Shown piece by piece: positions 51,622 through 61,225 of a stretch of 64,000 bases of DNA. The notes beneath the pieces were generated by a model. It made no database searches. It was not told the DNA's origin and saw only the letters and a program-made list of their open reading frames with translations. Source of the stretch: JANMZO01 sp963763135. GTDB taxonomy: Bacteria; Actinomycetota; Acidimicrobiia; Acidimicrobiales; JANYDT01. Numbering within the stretch: position 1 is the stretch's first letter; each line of letters begins with the position of its first letter. Made by a program: the position numbers and the translations under genes. The stretch covers positions 1,342,363 through 1,406,362 of the forward strand of contig CAVXNJ010000004.1 in the NCBI GenBank assembly GCA_963763135.1, read 5' to 3'.

Positions 51622-52117
51622 CCGTCGATACCTGATCAAGTTGATTTTGCACTCTCGTCATGGCCTGTTCGTCATTGAGGCCCCGCACTATTGTGCAGCT
51701 TGGCGCTCTTCGTTTTGGGGAACGTGCGTGGCGTGAGCCGCAATCTTCGCGACGGTAAGCGACTTTGTTATTAGGAACTTCGAGACTGGAAGTTGTTCAA
51801 ACAGCCCTCGGATTTCTCGAGCAGTTTGCTCGTCTGCGTTGATCATCTACTCGCGATCGACACACGTCAAGACGAATGTTCAAAAGAGGTTCGAGCGACC
51901 TAGGAGGCTGGTGTTGAATGTCGTTGTTCGGATCGGCGAGCAAGAATCGTTCTCGCCAAGGACGCAGGAGGCAGCGCCTGCTTTTTCCAACCGCAACGAC
52001 GAGGACGAAGGCGAGGGCGATTATGGCCGTCGAGACGGATTGCATGCATTTGACACCAGTCTCCTAGTGCTCCGACACCGGTTTGATCGGCGACGTTTCG
52101 TTTTCACCTGTGCGACG

Positions 52118-52537
52118 ATGGGTCTGATGAGACAGCAGCACCGAAGCCTTCGTGTCGGACGCACCCTGTTTGTGCTGTTTCTGCTCGTCCCCCTCGCAGA
52201 GCTGTATGTCCTCATCAAGGTCGGGCAGGTAGTCGGGGCCCTTTGGACCATCGCGTTGCTGGTCCTGGTCAGCGTGGCCGGGTCGTGGTTGATCAAACGC
52301 GAGGGCGTCCGGTGCTTCAGCCGGATTCGTTCGCAGTTGCAACAGCAACGGATGCCCACCGACGAACTCATCGACAGCGGTCTGATACTTCTGGCGGGTG
52401 CGCTCATGCTGAGCCCGGGATTTCTCACGGACATCGTGGGGATCTTCTTGTTGATCCCACCTTTTCGAGCGCATCTGCGCGGCCGACTCAAAAAACGCTA
52501 CGGCAAACCCGCGCAGTTCATCGATACGGGTTGGTAG
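52118..52537 (+). CDS. fxsA: FxsA-family membrane protein
   Basis: A 139-residue protein with helices at ~14-36, ~40-60 and ~85-115. VLFLLVPLAELYVLIKVGQVVG and LLAGALMLSPGFLTDIVGIFLLIPPFR are FxsA signatures. In E. coli the protein affects exclusion of phage T7 by the F plasmid; its normal role is unknown. The start is ATG 52118 or 52127; the longer frame upstream is not membrane-like and is rejected. Confidence 0.88.
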   Translation: MGLMRQQHRSLRVGRTLFVLFLLVPLAELYVLIKVGQVVGALWTIALLVLVSVAGSWLIKREGVRCFSRIRSQLQQQRMPTDELIDSGLILLAGALMLSPGFLTDIVGIFLLIPPFRAHLRGRLKKRYGKPAQFIDTGW

Positions 52538-52551
52538 AACCCGACGATCAT

Positions 52552-54180
52552 TCAGCCAGCGGAGATCGCGGCCAACGCAAGATTCTGCACGCCCTTGTAA
52601 TCGGCTTTTCCGCTTGCCGCCCGGGGCACGCTACCTACGAAGACAACGTGTTTCGGGATCTTGTACCCCGCAAGGTGCTCGCGAAGCTGGCGGCGGATGG
52701 ACTCGGCATCAGCTGCGAACCCGGGAGCCGTTTGAACGACGGCTGCGACAGCCTGCCCCCACCGTTCGTCGGGCACACCGGTTACCAGCGCATCGACCAC
52801 ACCCGGCAGCTGACACAGGGCAATTTCCACTTCCTCGGGAAACACCTTTTCACCGCCGGTGTTCACGCAGGTACTCCCCCGCCCGATCAGACGAATGGTG
52901 CCATCGGACTCCACCGAGCACCAGTCGCCCGGTATCGCATAGCGGACTCCGTTGACGACCGGAAAGGTCTCAGCGGTCCGGGCCTCGTCGCGGTAGTAGC
53001 CGACCGGGATGTATCCCGACTTTGCTATGCGCCCGAGTTCACCCGAGCCTGGAACGACTTCCCGGAAATCGTCGGTGAACACTTTGACCCCGTCGCCAAG
53101 CACGAAGGAGCCGGTTTCCGCGGTTGACCCCGCTCGCGTTTCCATTGCGGCCAGACCCGATCCCTCAGACGATCCCAGCGAGTCACGGAGGATCGCGTTG
53201 GGAAAGTAGTTGAGCATCTCCAGTTTGCACTCTGAACTCCAGATCACGCCCGCCGAGGAAATGGAAGTCACGGACCCGAGATCGAACTTTCGCGACGTCG
53301 ATCGCAGTTCGTCGAGCACCGGCCGGGCGAACGCATCACCCACGATAGAAAGCGCACTTACCTTCCTGCGTTCGATCGTTTCGAGCAACTCGGCAGCGTC
53401 GAACCGGTGCCCCGGGAGGGTGACCACGGCACCACCGCCGCAGAGCGTCGCTATCGCTGTGGTCAAAGCCGTCGAATGCATAAGCGGGCAGGCCGGCAGC
53501 AACACCGCATACCCCACCCGTGAGGCGGTCTGCGCTGCATGGTCGGAGGCATCTCTACCTCGAGCCATGGCGAAGAGCGAGATCCGATCGTGCTGCCGCC
53601 ACATGACCGCCTTCGGCATGCCGGTCGTGCCGCCCGTGTACTGAAAATAGAGGTCAGCACCGCTTCGGGTGATATCGAGAGGGCTGCCGTCGCCTTCAGA
53701 AGATAGGTGTTCATACGATTCTGCAGGTACCTGCGACGCGACAGACGGGCTCGATTCATCATCGACCTGGATCAACGTGACACCTGGTTCGAGCCGGTCG
53801 AGAAGCCGCTGTATCTGCGGCGCAAACTCCGCATCGAACACGACCGCTTTGGAGTCGGAGTTCTGCAGCACATAGAGGAGTTCGTTGTCGACGTAGCGGT
53901 AGTTGACGTTCACGTGGACGAGACGCGCCTTTACGCACGCGGCGAACAGTTCCATGTACGCCGGGCTGTTACGAAGGACAAACGCCACCTTGTCGTTCGG
54001 CTGCAGGCCCCGAGCTACGAGCGCTCGGGCCAACCGGTTCGATCGCTCACCGAACTCCGCCCAGGTTCGAACGACCTCACCATGGAGCAGGGCCGGCCGT
54101 TCGCCGAGCGCCGGCGCCAATGCATCGAAGAGGTCACCGAAGTTCCATCGGGACTCGACCGTGGAAACGACATCAGTCAT
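52552..54180 (-). CDS. Acyl-CoA synthetase (FadD-like)
   Basis: A 542-residue ANL-superfamily fatty acid or steroid-acid CoA ligase. P-loop YFQYTGGTTGMPKAVMW is at ~180-196, the A5-like motif DSLGSSEG at ~335, GDWCSVESDGTIRLIGRGSTCVNTGGEKVFPEEVE (A7-A8) at ~420-455 and the catalytic Lys in PRAASGKADYK near the end. SSEG in place of YGxTE and the overall order recall mycobacterial FadD17/FadD19-type ligases for steroid side chains. That subgroup is a guess. It converges with fxsA. Confidence 0.9.
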   Translation of the reverse strand: MTDVVSTVESRWNFGDLFDALAPALGERPALLHGEVVRTWAEFGERSNRLARALVARGLQPNDKVAFVLRNSPAYMELFAACVKARLVHVNVNYRYVDNELLYVLQNSDSKAVVFDAEFAPQIQRLLDRLEPGVTLIQVDDESSPSVASQVPAESYEHLSSEGDGSPLDITRSGADLYFQYTGGTTGMPKAVMWRQHDRISLFAMARGRDASDHAAQTASRVGYAVLLPACPLMHSTALTTAIATLCGGGAVVTLPGHRFDAAELLETIERRKVSALSIVGDAFARPVLDELRSTSRKFDLGSVTSISSAGVIWSSECKLEMLNYFPNAILRDSLGSSEGSGLAAMETRAGSTAETGSFVLGDGVKVFTDDFREVVPGSGELGRIAKSGYIPVGYYRDEARTAETFPVVNGVRYAIPGDWCSVESDGTIRLIGRGSTCVNTGGEKVFPEEVEIALCQLPGVVDALVTGVPDERWGQAVAAVVQTAPGFAADAESIRRQLREHLAGYKIPKHVVFVGSVPRAASGKADYKGVQNLALAAISAG

Positions 54181-54282
54181 GGCCAGAACATACCGGGTAG
54201 CACGGCCATCGCGCCTTTCGGTCGACGATCAACCAAGAGGGTCACCGTCGACGTGGCCGCTTCGGACGACGCCTCGGCGGCA

Positions 54283-55219
54283 CTAACCAAGGTCGGCGAA
54301 ATACGCGTTCGTGTTGGGACCGAACTTCACCGATAGCTCCGGACCAAACGGACCGTCCACGAACAGTTGAATGGGTTCGGCATTCTCTCCGAACCGACCG
54401 ATTCCCCCCGGAGGCACAAACCACCCGCCGAGATGGATGCGGTACGGACTGGCATCAAATTGTTCGACGGCCACTTTCACCGCCTCCGCCAGGCGATCGA
54501 GCCCCGTTGAGCGCGGGGCGATGACCGATGCGACCACGTCGTGCCGATTCGGAACCCCGACGAAGTACCCAAGCTCGGCGGGAAACCGGTTTCCGATCGT
54601 CAGAACCGCGGCGTGAGCGAACATCGAGCATCCCGACGCAAGAATCACTCGACGCCGTTCGTACAACTCGGCCGGTTCCTCGGTGAGTGTGTTCTCCCTG
54701 GCGAGGGCGAAGGCTTCATCGATATCGATGCCCCAGCCTTCGAGGTGGTCGCTGATTACCCCCTGTCCGGCTCCGGGACGACGCAGGTACAGGAGCCACT
54801 CGGTCCCGGGCATCGCCGGTCGGCGAACAACCAGGCCAAACAGGTCCTCCGATGATTCGACGACGTCAGGCACGTCTTTCGGGATCGCCGATGACGGATA
54901 AAGGCGCAACCGCAGACTCTTTCGTACGACGTCGGGACTGATGGCGAGCGGATCCGAGAGGTTGCTCATGCCGGCCACGCAACCGATGAATTCATCCACG
55001 ATGGCCGGCCATCGCGATTTGCTCCTCGAGCGCGCACTGTTCGGCGAGGTTGCCGAGAAAGATCTGGCGACCTTCGTCGTCAGTGAGGATCGGCGCGGTG
55101 CCGGAGAATTCCAAACCATGAGCGTCTAGTCGTTCCTGGACCATCGCGAGAAAGCGGGCGGCGTGGCGATGGTTGAAACCCGGGGGCCACCACATGGTCG
55201 AGTCAGTTTGAATTGTCAT
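54283..55219 (-). CDS. Uncharacterised protein with an apparent frameshift
   Basis: A protein of about 311 residues read from two frames. From ATG 55219: MTIQTDSTMWWPPGFNHRH, then AARFLAMVQERLDAHG to CALEEQIAMA. The downstream frame carries IVDEFIGCVAGMSNLSD to the end at 54283. Removing one base from the GGCCGGCC-like run near 55010 gives a smooth AMA-A-IVDEF join. Mixed alpha/beta; WLLYLRRPGAGQG, DIDEAFALARENTL and RVILASGCSMFAHAAVL are visible. It faintly resembles DUF1444/YtpQ-type proteins but I do not assign it. Divergent from the hydrolase at 55347. Confidence 0.65.
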
Positions 55220-55346
55220 GACATGCATTGAAACACAACAAGGATTGCGATTGTCAAGAGGTGGATCGTCAGTTGGTCATCCGAACTCGACCGAGCCGGG
55301 GTGTCATGACAAGTGCGATTTCCAGACGTTGTGCCACGATGCTGAG

Positions 55347-56756
55347 ATGGACCTACCGATCAGCCCACCCGCAGCGCAAGGCGTCGCCTCCGAGGGAATC
55401 CTCGCCTTCCTCGACGCAATCGAGGCTGATCCGAACATCGAGCCGCATGGTCTGATCATCCAGCGTCACGGCCACCGGATCGCCGAAGGCTACTGGGCAC
55501 CGCATACGCCCGATCGGAGCCGCCTCGTCTACTCCCTAAGCAAAACCTTCACCGGAACAGCGTTGGCGATGCAACTCGGGGAAGGTCGGCTGGCACTCGA
55601 CGACCTCGTGTGTGAGCACCTCCCGGAGCTGTTCGAAGGCGCCGACGAACGAACGCGTCGCATGCGGATCCGACACATCGCGTCGATGTCATCCGGGCAT
55701 GACCGGGAGATGATCATGGAGGCCATAACGGCCGACCCGTCAGACCCGGTTCGGGGTTTCTTCACCGTCGCACCCGACGAGGAACCCGGAACGCTCTTCG
55801 CGTACAACCAGCCCCCGGTCTTGGCATTGGCAACGATTCTTCAGCGGCTCTGCGGTCAACGGTTGTCGGAGTACCTGAGGCCCCGAGTGCTGGAGCCGCT
55901 CGACGTTGCGGACCTGCGATGGGCCCAGATGCGACCGGGCCTCGACATGGGATTCTCCGGCGTCTACACCAACCTTGACGCCGTGGCCCGGCTCGGTCAG
56001 CTGTACCTCGACGACGGCATGTGGGACGGGCAACGGCTACTACCCGAGGGGTGGGTCGCCCAGGCATCGAGCGTGCAGATCGCCAACCCCCAACGCGACG
56101 AGCCTGACTGGCGCCAGGGTTACGGCTTCCAGCTTTGGCGATCCCAGCACGGTTACCGCGGTGACGGCGCGTTTGGTCAGTACATGGTCGTGCTTCCGGA
56201 ACACGATGCCGTTGTCGCCATGTTCTCCTGCGAAGAGAACATGCAAGCCGTATTGGATCTCATGTGGATGCACCTGCTTCCCGCCTTCGGCTCGTCGGCT
56301 CCGGCATCGGCGCAAGCTCCAGCGCAAGCCGATCATCTGCTCTCGACCCGTCTGTCGAGGTTGTCGCTTCCCACGGTGGCCGACCGGCTCGGAGGAACAC
56401 CCGTGCCGCCCACGAACGGGCTGCATCAACCGGGCGCGCCCGGGCCGACCTCACATCGCACAATCTCATCGGTCGTCGTCGCCGATGGCCGGGTGCTGCT
56501 GCACGAGGGTGACCATGCACTCGGGTTTCCCTTGACGCCGGGTTGGTCGAGCGAACCTGGAGCCGAGGTGTCAGCCAGTTCGACGCTGCTGCCCGACGGG
56601 CGTATCGCCATCGACCTGGTCATGCTTGCGTGCCCACACCGACTTGAGATCACGCTCGACCCCGCGGCGTCGACCTTCTCCACCCACTGGCCGATCATGC
56701 CGTTGTTTCTTGCCGGGTTGCCCAACCAACTCAACGCGATGAGCGCACCCGACTAA
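55347..56756 (+). CDS. Beta-lactamase-fold serine hydrolase (class C-like)
   Basis: A 469-residue protein. Nucleophile motif SLSK (SxxK) is near residue 64, the tyrosine motif YNQ near 153 and HRGDGAFGQYMVV-like GYRGDGAFGQ near 270 in place of KTG. The C-terminal ~120 residues after a Pro/Ala-rich hinge form an extra beta-rich domain (SVVVADGRVLLHEGDHALGF). No signal peptide, so an intracellular esterase or amidase is likely. ATG 55347 is chosen because the fold begins there. Confidence 0.86.
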   Translation: MDLPISPPAAQGVASEGILAFLDAIEADPNIEPHGLIIQRHGHRIAEGYWAPHTPDRSRLVYSLSKTFTGTALAMQLGEGRLALDDLVCEHLPELFEGADERTRRMRIRHIASMSSGHDREMIMEAITADPSDPVRGFFTVAPDEEPGTLFAYNQPPVLALATILQRLCGQRLSEYLRPRVLEPLDVADLRWAQMRPGLDMGFSGVYTNLDAVARLGQLYLDDGMWDGQRLLPEGWVAQASSVQIANPQRDEPDWRQGYGFQLWRSQHGYRGDGAFGQYMVVLPEHDAVVAMFSCEENMQAVLDLMWMHLLPAFGSSAPASAQAPAQADHLLSTRLSRLSLPTVADRLGGTPVPPTNGLHQPGAPGPTSHRTISSVVVADGRVLLHEGDHALGFPLTPGWSSEPGAEVSASSTLLPDGRIAIDLVMLACPHRLEITLDPAASTFSTHWPIMPLFLAGLPNQLNAMSAPD

Positions 56757-56917
56757 CCGCCGTCGAAGGACGGTCTTCAGCCGATCCGCATCGACGTATC
56801 AGCATCGGCTTTCCGCATCGACTTTCCGCACTTTGCACCAAGGGTCATGCGCCTCGACGTGAGCAGAGGTCGCCATTGTTGCGACATTGAGATCCCTCGT
56901 CGAGGTGTTGAGGATGT

Positions 56918-56936
56918 GTGAAGGCCGTTCCTTCAC
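56918..56936. other. Hairpin upstream of the DUF4118 gene
   Basis: GTGAAGG (56918-56924), loop CCGTT, CCTTCAC (56930-56936) form a perfect 7-bp stem ending 26 nt before the ATG at 56963. It could be an operator or a leader hairpin. No T-run follows. Confidence 0.4.
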
Positions 56937-56962
56937 GCTATGCGCGGTGATCTACTCACAGC

Positions 56963-57811
56963 ATGGAACTGAATGCTGATGTTCGACAGGATGCGTGGAT
57001 CGGTGCAGCGATCGGGGGTGCTGCGGCAATAAGCCTCGGAGGCTTGCTCGGTGCCGCCCGGGAACACGTCGGGCGGACAAATGGAGCCCTGGCCCTGGCC
57101 ATCGTCGTGGTGGTTGCGGCGAGCCTCGGCGGTCGCACCGCAGGACTCGTTACCGCGCTCGTGGCCACGGCAAGCTTCAACTTCTTCCTCGTCACGCCGT
57201 ACATGACGCTGCGCGTCGATAAAGGTCAGGACCTGGCTGCGGTCTGTCTGCTCGGTCTGGTCGGCCTCATCGTCGGTATCGGGGCTGAACGGCAAGGGGT
57301 GGCGAAGGCGCGCGTGGCTGATGACATCGGTGCCATCGAAGCCATGTCGCGGATGACCGAACTGATGGTCGACGACGCGCCAGACGAAGACCTGTGGACG
57401 GAGTTGCAGCGAGGTCTGCATACGGTTATCGGCGCCACCGAGGCAAGGTTTGTCGCAACACCCATACCCACAGACGTTGCCGCTATTCACTTGCTCGACT
57501 CACACGGTTCTATTGGTCGACCCACCAGCCGGAATCCGCTGCCGGGAACGATTCACCACGTGCTGTTCACCCGTCGTGGATTGAGCTTGCCGCCCGAAGG
57601 TGTGGCAGTGGCGGTTCGATACCATGACCGGGAGCTTGGGCGTGTGGTGATCGCGACCGACGCGTCGGTCGGGTCGACACGGGAACATCGTGCGACAGCG
57701 GTCGCCATCGTCAGACTGTGGGGTATGTCTCTGAGCGCCCGAGACCGGAATGCAGTCGCAGCCGGAACCGGAGAACCGCTTGCACGGTCCGGCAAATCCC
57801 ATTCGGCTTGA
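56963..57811 (+). CDS. DUF4118 (KdpD-like membrane domain) protein
   Basis: A 282-residue protein. Four N-terminal helices (~12-105) with GGRTAGLVTALVATASFNFFLVTPYMTLRVD are the DUF4118 region found in KdpD sensor kinases. Residues ~120-265 look like a small GAF-type domain. No kinase domain follows, so it is a stand-alone sensor module or a partner of another protein. It is not near kdp genes in this window. Confidence 0.8.
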   Translation: MELNADVRQDAWIGAAIGGAAAISLGGLLGAAREHVGRTNGALALAIVVVVAASLGGRTAGLVTALVATASFNFFLVTPYMTLRVDKGQDLAAVCLLGLVGLIVGIGAERQGVAKARVADDIGAIEAMSRMTELMVDDAPDEDLWTELQRGLHTVIGATEARFVATPIPTDVAAIHLLDSHGSIGRPTSRNPLPGTIHHVLFTRRGLSLPPEGVAVAVRYHDRELGRVVIATDASVGSTREHRATAVAIVRLWGMSLSARDRNAVAAGTGEPLARSGKSHSA

Positions 57812-57956
57812 TACGTACGTCTGTTCGTAAACTAGAAGAGTAAGTGCCCTTAGTTAGCTGACATAGGTAGTTTGACTCCCCGGCAATACGGGATGGTTGG
57901 GAAAGCGTTCGATCGTGACAATGGTTTCACCAGAAACTTTCCTAAGGACACATAAC

Positions 57957-58397
57957 ATGAAGAACTCAATCAAAAAGTCGGCACTCATCGCATTCGCAGC
58001 ATTCGTTGCGGCAACCAGCTCAGTCGTTGCCCCGGGTGCAGCTCATGCCGCCCCGCAGGCCCAAGTGACCACAAGCAGCATCGCCGGTCGCACCATCCAG
58101 TTGAACTACTGCTGGAGTTCAACGACGTTCCGCAGCGGTTGTCCTCGAGCCTCCCTCACGCTCAACGTGAACGGACTCGTCGGAGCCAATGCCGGCATGC
58201 CCGGGTCGAGTTGGATCGAAACGCCGACGACGCTCACCCTCGACTTCATCAACCCAAATTCACAAATCACCCGTACGGTTTACGAAGGAACCCGTACCTC
58301 GTCGACCACACAGATTTGCTACGCAGGAACGATGACCTCCACGCGAAATCTCCAGCCGTCCACGATGACCGGTGTCTGGCAGGGCTGCATCGCATAG
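57957..58397 (+). CDS. Small secreted protein of unknown function
   Basis: A 146-residue protein with a clear signal peptide: basic MKNSIKKS, a hydrophobic stretch, then cleavage after APGAAHA. The mature part has four Cys (in NYCWSS, SGCPRAS, QICYAG and WQGC), giving two probable disulfides, and many Ser/Thr. It looks like a beta-rich exported domain. AAGGA precedes the ATG. I do not recognise the family. Confidence 0.72.
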   Translation: MKNSIKKSALIAFAAFVAATSSVVAPGAAHAAPQAQVTTSSIAGRTIQLNYCWSSTTFRSGCPRASLTLNVNGLVGANAGMPGSSWIETPTTLTLDFINPNSQITRTVYEGTRTSSTTQICYAGTMTSTRNLQPSTMTGVWQGCIA

Positions 58398-58453
58398 GTT
58401 CACCGACCGACTCCCGGACGTTCCCAGTGAACGGCCCGGGCTGGTCAGGAAAC

Positions 58454-58503
58454 CACCGAGAAGGTTTCTCCTCCATGGCCACCGACAAGGTTTCTCCTCA
58501 ATG
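58454..58503 (+). repeat. Two 24-bp direct repeats before the FtsX-type permease gene
   Basis: ACCGAGAAGGTTTCTCCTCC plus ATGG (58454-58477) and ACCGACAAGGTTTCTCCTCA plus ATGG (58480-58503) differ at two positions. The first contains the small inverted repeat GAGAA/TTCTC. They lie in the 210-bp spacer between the secreted-protein gene and the permease gene and could be paired operator sites. Confidence 0.6.
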
Positions 58504-58607
58504 GTTCGTACCAGCACTCCCCGGCGAACGGGTGGTGACCCCCTCGGCGCATCGCAAACTCGACGATATTCTCGTTGGGTCTATTTGCCGACGCGCAGAG
58601 GGGGGAC

Positions 58608-61079
58608 GTGGAACCGATTTGGCTGGTCGCCGGAGCCCGTCTTCGCCGTAACCTGCGCTCGAGCGCGCTCATCGGAGCGCTGTTGGCCGTCACGGTGGCC
58701 GTCGTGCTCGCCGCTGTGGCGGGAGCACGGCGCACCGACACCGTCGTCGGGCAACTTGTCGCGGCGGACCGGGGTGCTGACGGATACGCGGCTTTCACCC
58801 TGCCGTTCGCCGGTGGCACGGCTGACCCGGACCTCAAAACGCAGGAAGCTGCGATCAAGGCATTTCCCGGCGTTTCCGGCACCGCACGTTTCGCTGACGT
58901 TCTGGCCGAACTGTCAGGCCCGACCGTCCCCGCTGGCCGACTCGCCGTCGGTGGGTGGATCGGCATGGAACCCGGTGCGATCACCAAGGTGAGCACCCTC
59001 CCACTCGTCAGGGGGCGCACCATGGATGAGCGCCACGCCGACGAGATCGTCATCGACGAGGAGTTGGCCCGAGACACCGCGTTGGAAGTCGGGTCGGAGG
59101 TCGATCTGCGTCTCTACAGCGGGGCTCAGCGTTCGGCCGATGCCAACACGCCAGCGGCCGGCTGGACGGAACGGGTGAAGGTGGTGGGCATCGTGCGTCG
59201 ACCTATCGATCTGCGTGACCCAGACACAGCTGTTTTCCGGGCGAACGACTACACCGTCCACCACGACATCTACCTGTCCTCGGCCCATTGGAGGGCCGCC
59301 GGCGGCGACATTGCGGACTTCAACCCGATGGTGGCCTTTGACGTCGCGGGTGGTACTGATCTCCCTGCACTTTTGGCCGAGATGACGAAACGGACCGGGG
59401 CGTACTCCATAGACCACGACCGGTTCCTGGAGTTGCGGGGCACTTTCAAGGGCGTCACTCGAAGCGCGTCGCTCCACGCCCGGGGGCTCGATGTGTTTGC
59501 CTTGGTTCTCGGTCTCGCGGGCCTGTACCTCGTGGGGCAAACCCTCGGTCGTCAGATCGAGTCGGAATCGTCAGACGATGCGTTCCTTCGCGTGATCGGC
59601 ATGACCGGCGGGCAATTGCGGCTGGCTGTTCTGATCCGTGCCTTCCCGGTGGCCGCGGCCGGCAGCCTGCTCGGATTGTTTGGCGCAATCGCACTCTCGC
59701 CCCTTGCGCCTCTACCTGGAACGGTCGCCCGCCGCGCGGCCCTGCATCCGGGCGTCTCGGTTGACCTTCCCGTCCTCGTCGTCGGCGCAGTCGTCGCGAT
59801 ATTCCTCGCCGTTCTGGCTGCCGCACTACCAACGTTGCGGCGACCCCCAACGGTCGTTGCGGAACGCGGTGCCTGGCGCAGTCCGCTCGGCCCTCGCGGT
59901 GCGGGTTGGCTCATTTCGTCGGCCAGCCGTTTCCTCCGGGCACCTGCGGCCGTCGGAGTGCGGTTCGCACTCGAGCCGGGCCGTCGGCGTGACGCGGTGC
60001 CGGTGCGCAGTGCCATCGCCACCGCGGCTTCCGCTCTGTCCATTGTCCTGGTCGCCCAGATCTTCTCCGCTTCGCTTGCCGACAGCCGCCGTAATCCGTC
60101 GCGCTACGGTGTCGCGTGGGACGTCGCCGCTGGTGCGATGACTTCGCCTGACGATGCGCGGGTCTTGGCCGAGCGGGTCCGTGCACTCCCCGACATAACG
60201 GCTTTTGCCGGGATGGCGACTACGGCGTTCGACACCCCGTACGGCGAGATTCCATCGGTCATGGTGCAGCAGCAACTGGGGACCGTCACCCCGCTCGTCA
60301 CGGAAGGAAGGGCGCCCGGAAAAGGCGAAGTGGCGTTGGGAGCACTGACGATGCATGAGACCGGACTGCGCATTGGTGATGAGCTGACGATCAACGACGC
60401 CATCGCCGGGTCCTTTGCATTCCGAATCACCGGAACCGTTGTACTCAACGTGGCCGGCGTCGACGTCTCGATTCCACCTGGCCGCGGTGCGCTGTTCGAC
60501 TGGAGCATGATGGCGATTCTCAACGCGAAGTCGGCCGAGTTCATAGGTCCGCAGATCTTTCTGGTGGATGCAGCACCGGGAAAGACGGCGTCCGTCGAGA
60601 GCGCACTTCGATCCATCTTTCCGACCTCGACCTCAGCGGTTTCCGTCGAGCCGCTGGATCTGACAAACCTCGCCGACGCCGGGCTTCTCCCACAGGCCCT
60701 TGGTGCGGTGACGGCCATCCTCGGCATCGGAACGGTGGCCCACGCCATGATCAGCGCAGTACGTCGCCGCAAGAGCGATATTGCCGTGCTGAGAGCGTTT
60801 GGTTTCGTGCGCTCCGACGTCCGATCCGTGATCGTGTGGCAGGGCCTGACGTTCGTCGCAGTGTGTACGGCGATCGGAATCCCCGCCGGTGTCATCGCTG
60901 GACGCGCGGCATGGTCCTTGGCCACCGATCGACTCGGTATCGTCAACGTGCCGGTCGTCCCGCTCGGGATGGTCCTGGCCGCACCATTGATATGTGCACT
61001 TATCGTCCTGGTCACGGCCCTGATACCCGCCGCGATGGCCACGCGAATCCCGGTCGCCACGGTGCTCCGAAGGATCTGA
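58608..61079 (+). CDS. ABC transporter permease with two FtsX domains
   Basis: An 823-residue MacB/LolC-like permease. Helix ~25-45 precedes a periplasmic domain, and FtsX helices occur near ~300-420 and again at ~700-820. GFVRSDVRSVIVWQGLTFVAVCTAIGIPAGV is the second domain's hallmark. These proteins pair with a separate ATPase to export or extract lipids, peptides or lipoproteins; no ATPase gene is next to it here. GTG 58608 with GAGGGGGG upstream is preferred over a TTG at 58575. Confidence 0.87.
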   Translation: MEPIWLVAGARLRRNLRSSALIGALLAVTVAVVLAAVAGARRTDTVVGQLVAADRGADGYAAFTLPFAGGTADPDLKTQEAAIKAFPGVSGTARFADVLAELSGPTVPAGRLAVGGWIGMEPGAITKVSTLPLVRGRTMDERHADEIVIDEELARDTALEVGSEVDLRLYSGAQRSADANTPAAGWTERVKVVGIVRRPIDLRDPDTAVFRANDYTVHHDIYLSSAHWRAAGGDIADFNPMVAFDVAGGTDLPALLAEMTKRTGAYSIDHDRFLELRGTFKGVTRSASLHARGLDVFALVLGLAGLYLVGQTLGRQIESESSDDAFLRVIGMTGGQLRLAVLIRAFPVAAAGSLLGLFGAIALSPLAPLPGTVARRAALHPGVSVDLPVLVVGAVVAIFLAVLAAALPTLRRPPTVVAERGAWRSPLGPRGAGWLISSASRFLRAPAAVGVRFALEPGRRRDAVPVRSAIATAASALSIVLVAQIFSASLADSRRNPSRYGVAWDVAAGAMTSPDDARVLAERVRALPDITAFAGMATTAFDTPYGEIPSVMVQQQLGTVTPLVTEGRAPGKGEVALGALTMHETGLRIGDELTINDAIAGSFAFRITGTVVLNVAGVDVSIPPGRGALFDWSMMAILNAKSAEFIGPQIFLVDAAPGKTASVESALRSIFPTSTSAVSVEPLDLTNLADAGLLPQALGAVTAILGIGTVAHAMISAVRRRKSDIAVLRAFGFVRSDVRSVIVWQGLTFVAVCTAIGIPAGVIAGRAAWSLATDRLGIVNVPVVPLGMVLAAPLICALIVLVTALIPAAMATRIPVATVLRRI

Positions 61080-61225
61080 AGGTTCAGGTCCACGATGACC
61101 TGAAGCGCCTCACCGAGAAATCATGCCGAAGGTCACGCGATCTGTTCTCGGATGCAGCGGGGCGATGGCGCGGCACACTCCGCGTCAGCGCAGCGTTAGC
61201 GTGGAGGCATGACGGGACCCGTGCC

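Larger units (their letters stand above)
51371..52117. other. 747-bp gene-free region with regulatory-looking sites
   Basis: No ORF here has a convincing start and codon pattern. The 82-codon minus frame at 51797-52045 opens with a hydrophobic stretch but lacks a ribosome binding site. The stretch is AT-richer than its surroundings and holds a TATAAT at 51440-51445, a CRP-like dyad at 51508-51523 and a 14-bp inverted repeat at 51589-51621 (both listed separately). It may carry a small RNA or long promoter region; I cannot recognise a known RNA. Confidence 0.5.

Noticed and set aside
51797..52045. 82-codon minus-strand frame with a hydrophobic N-terminus
   Set aside because: No ribosome binding site, Arg-rich rest and no recognisable family; kept only as a note in the gene-free region.
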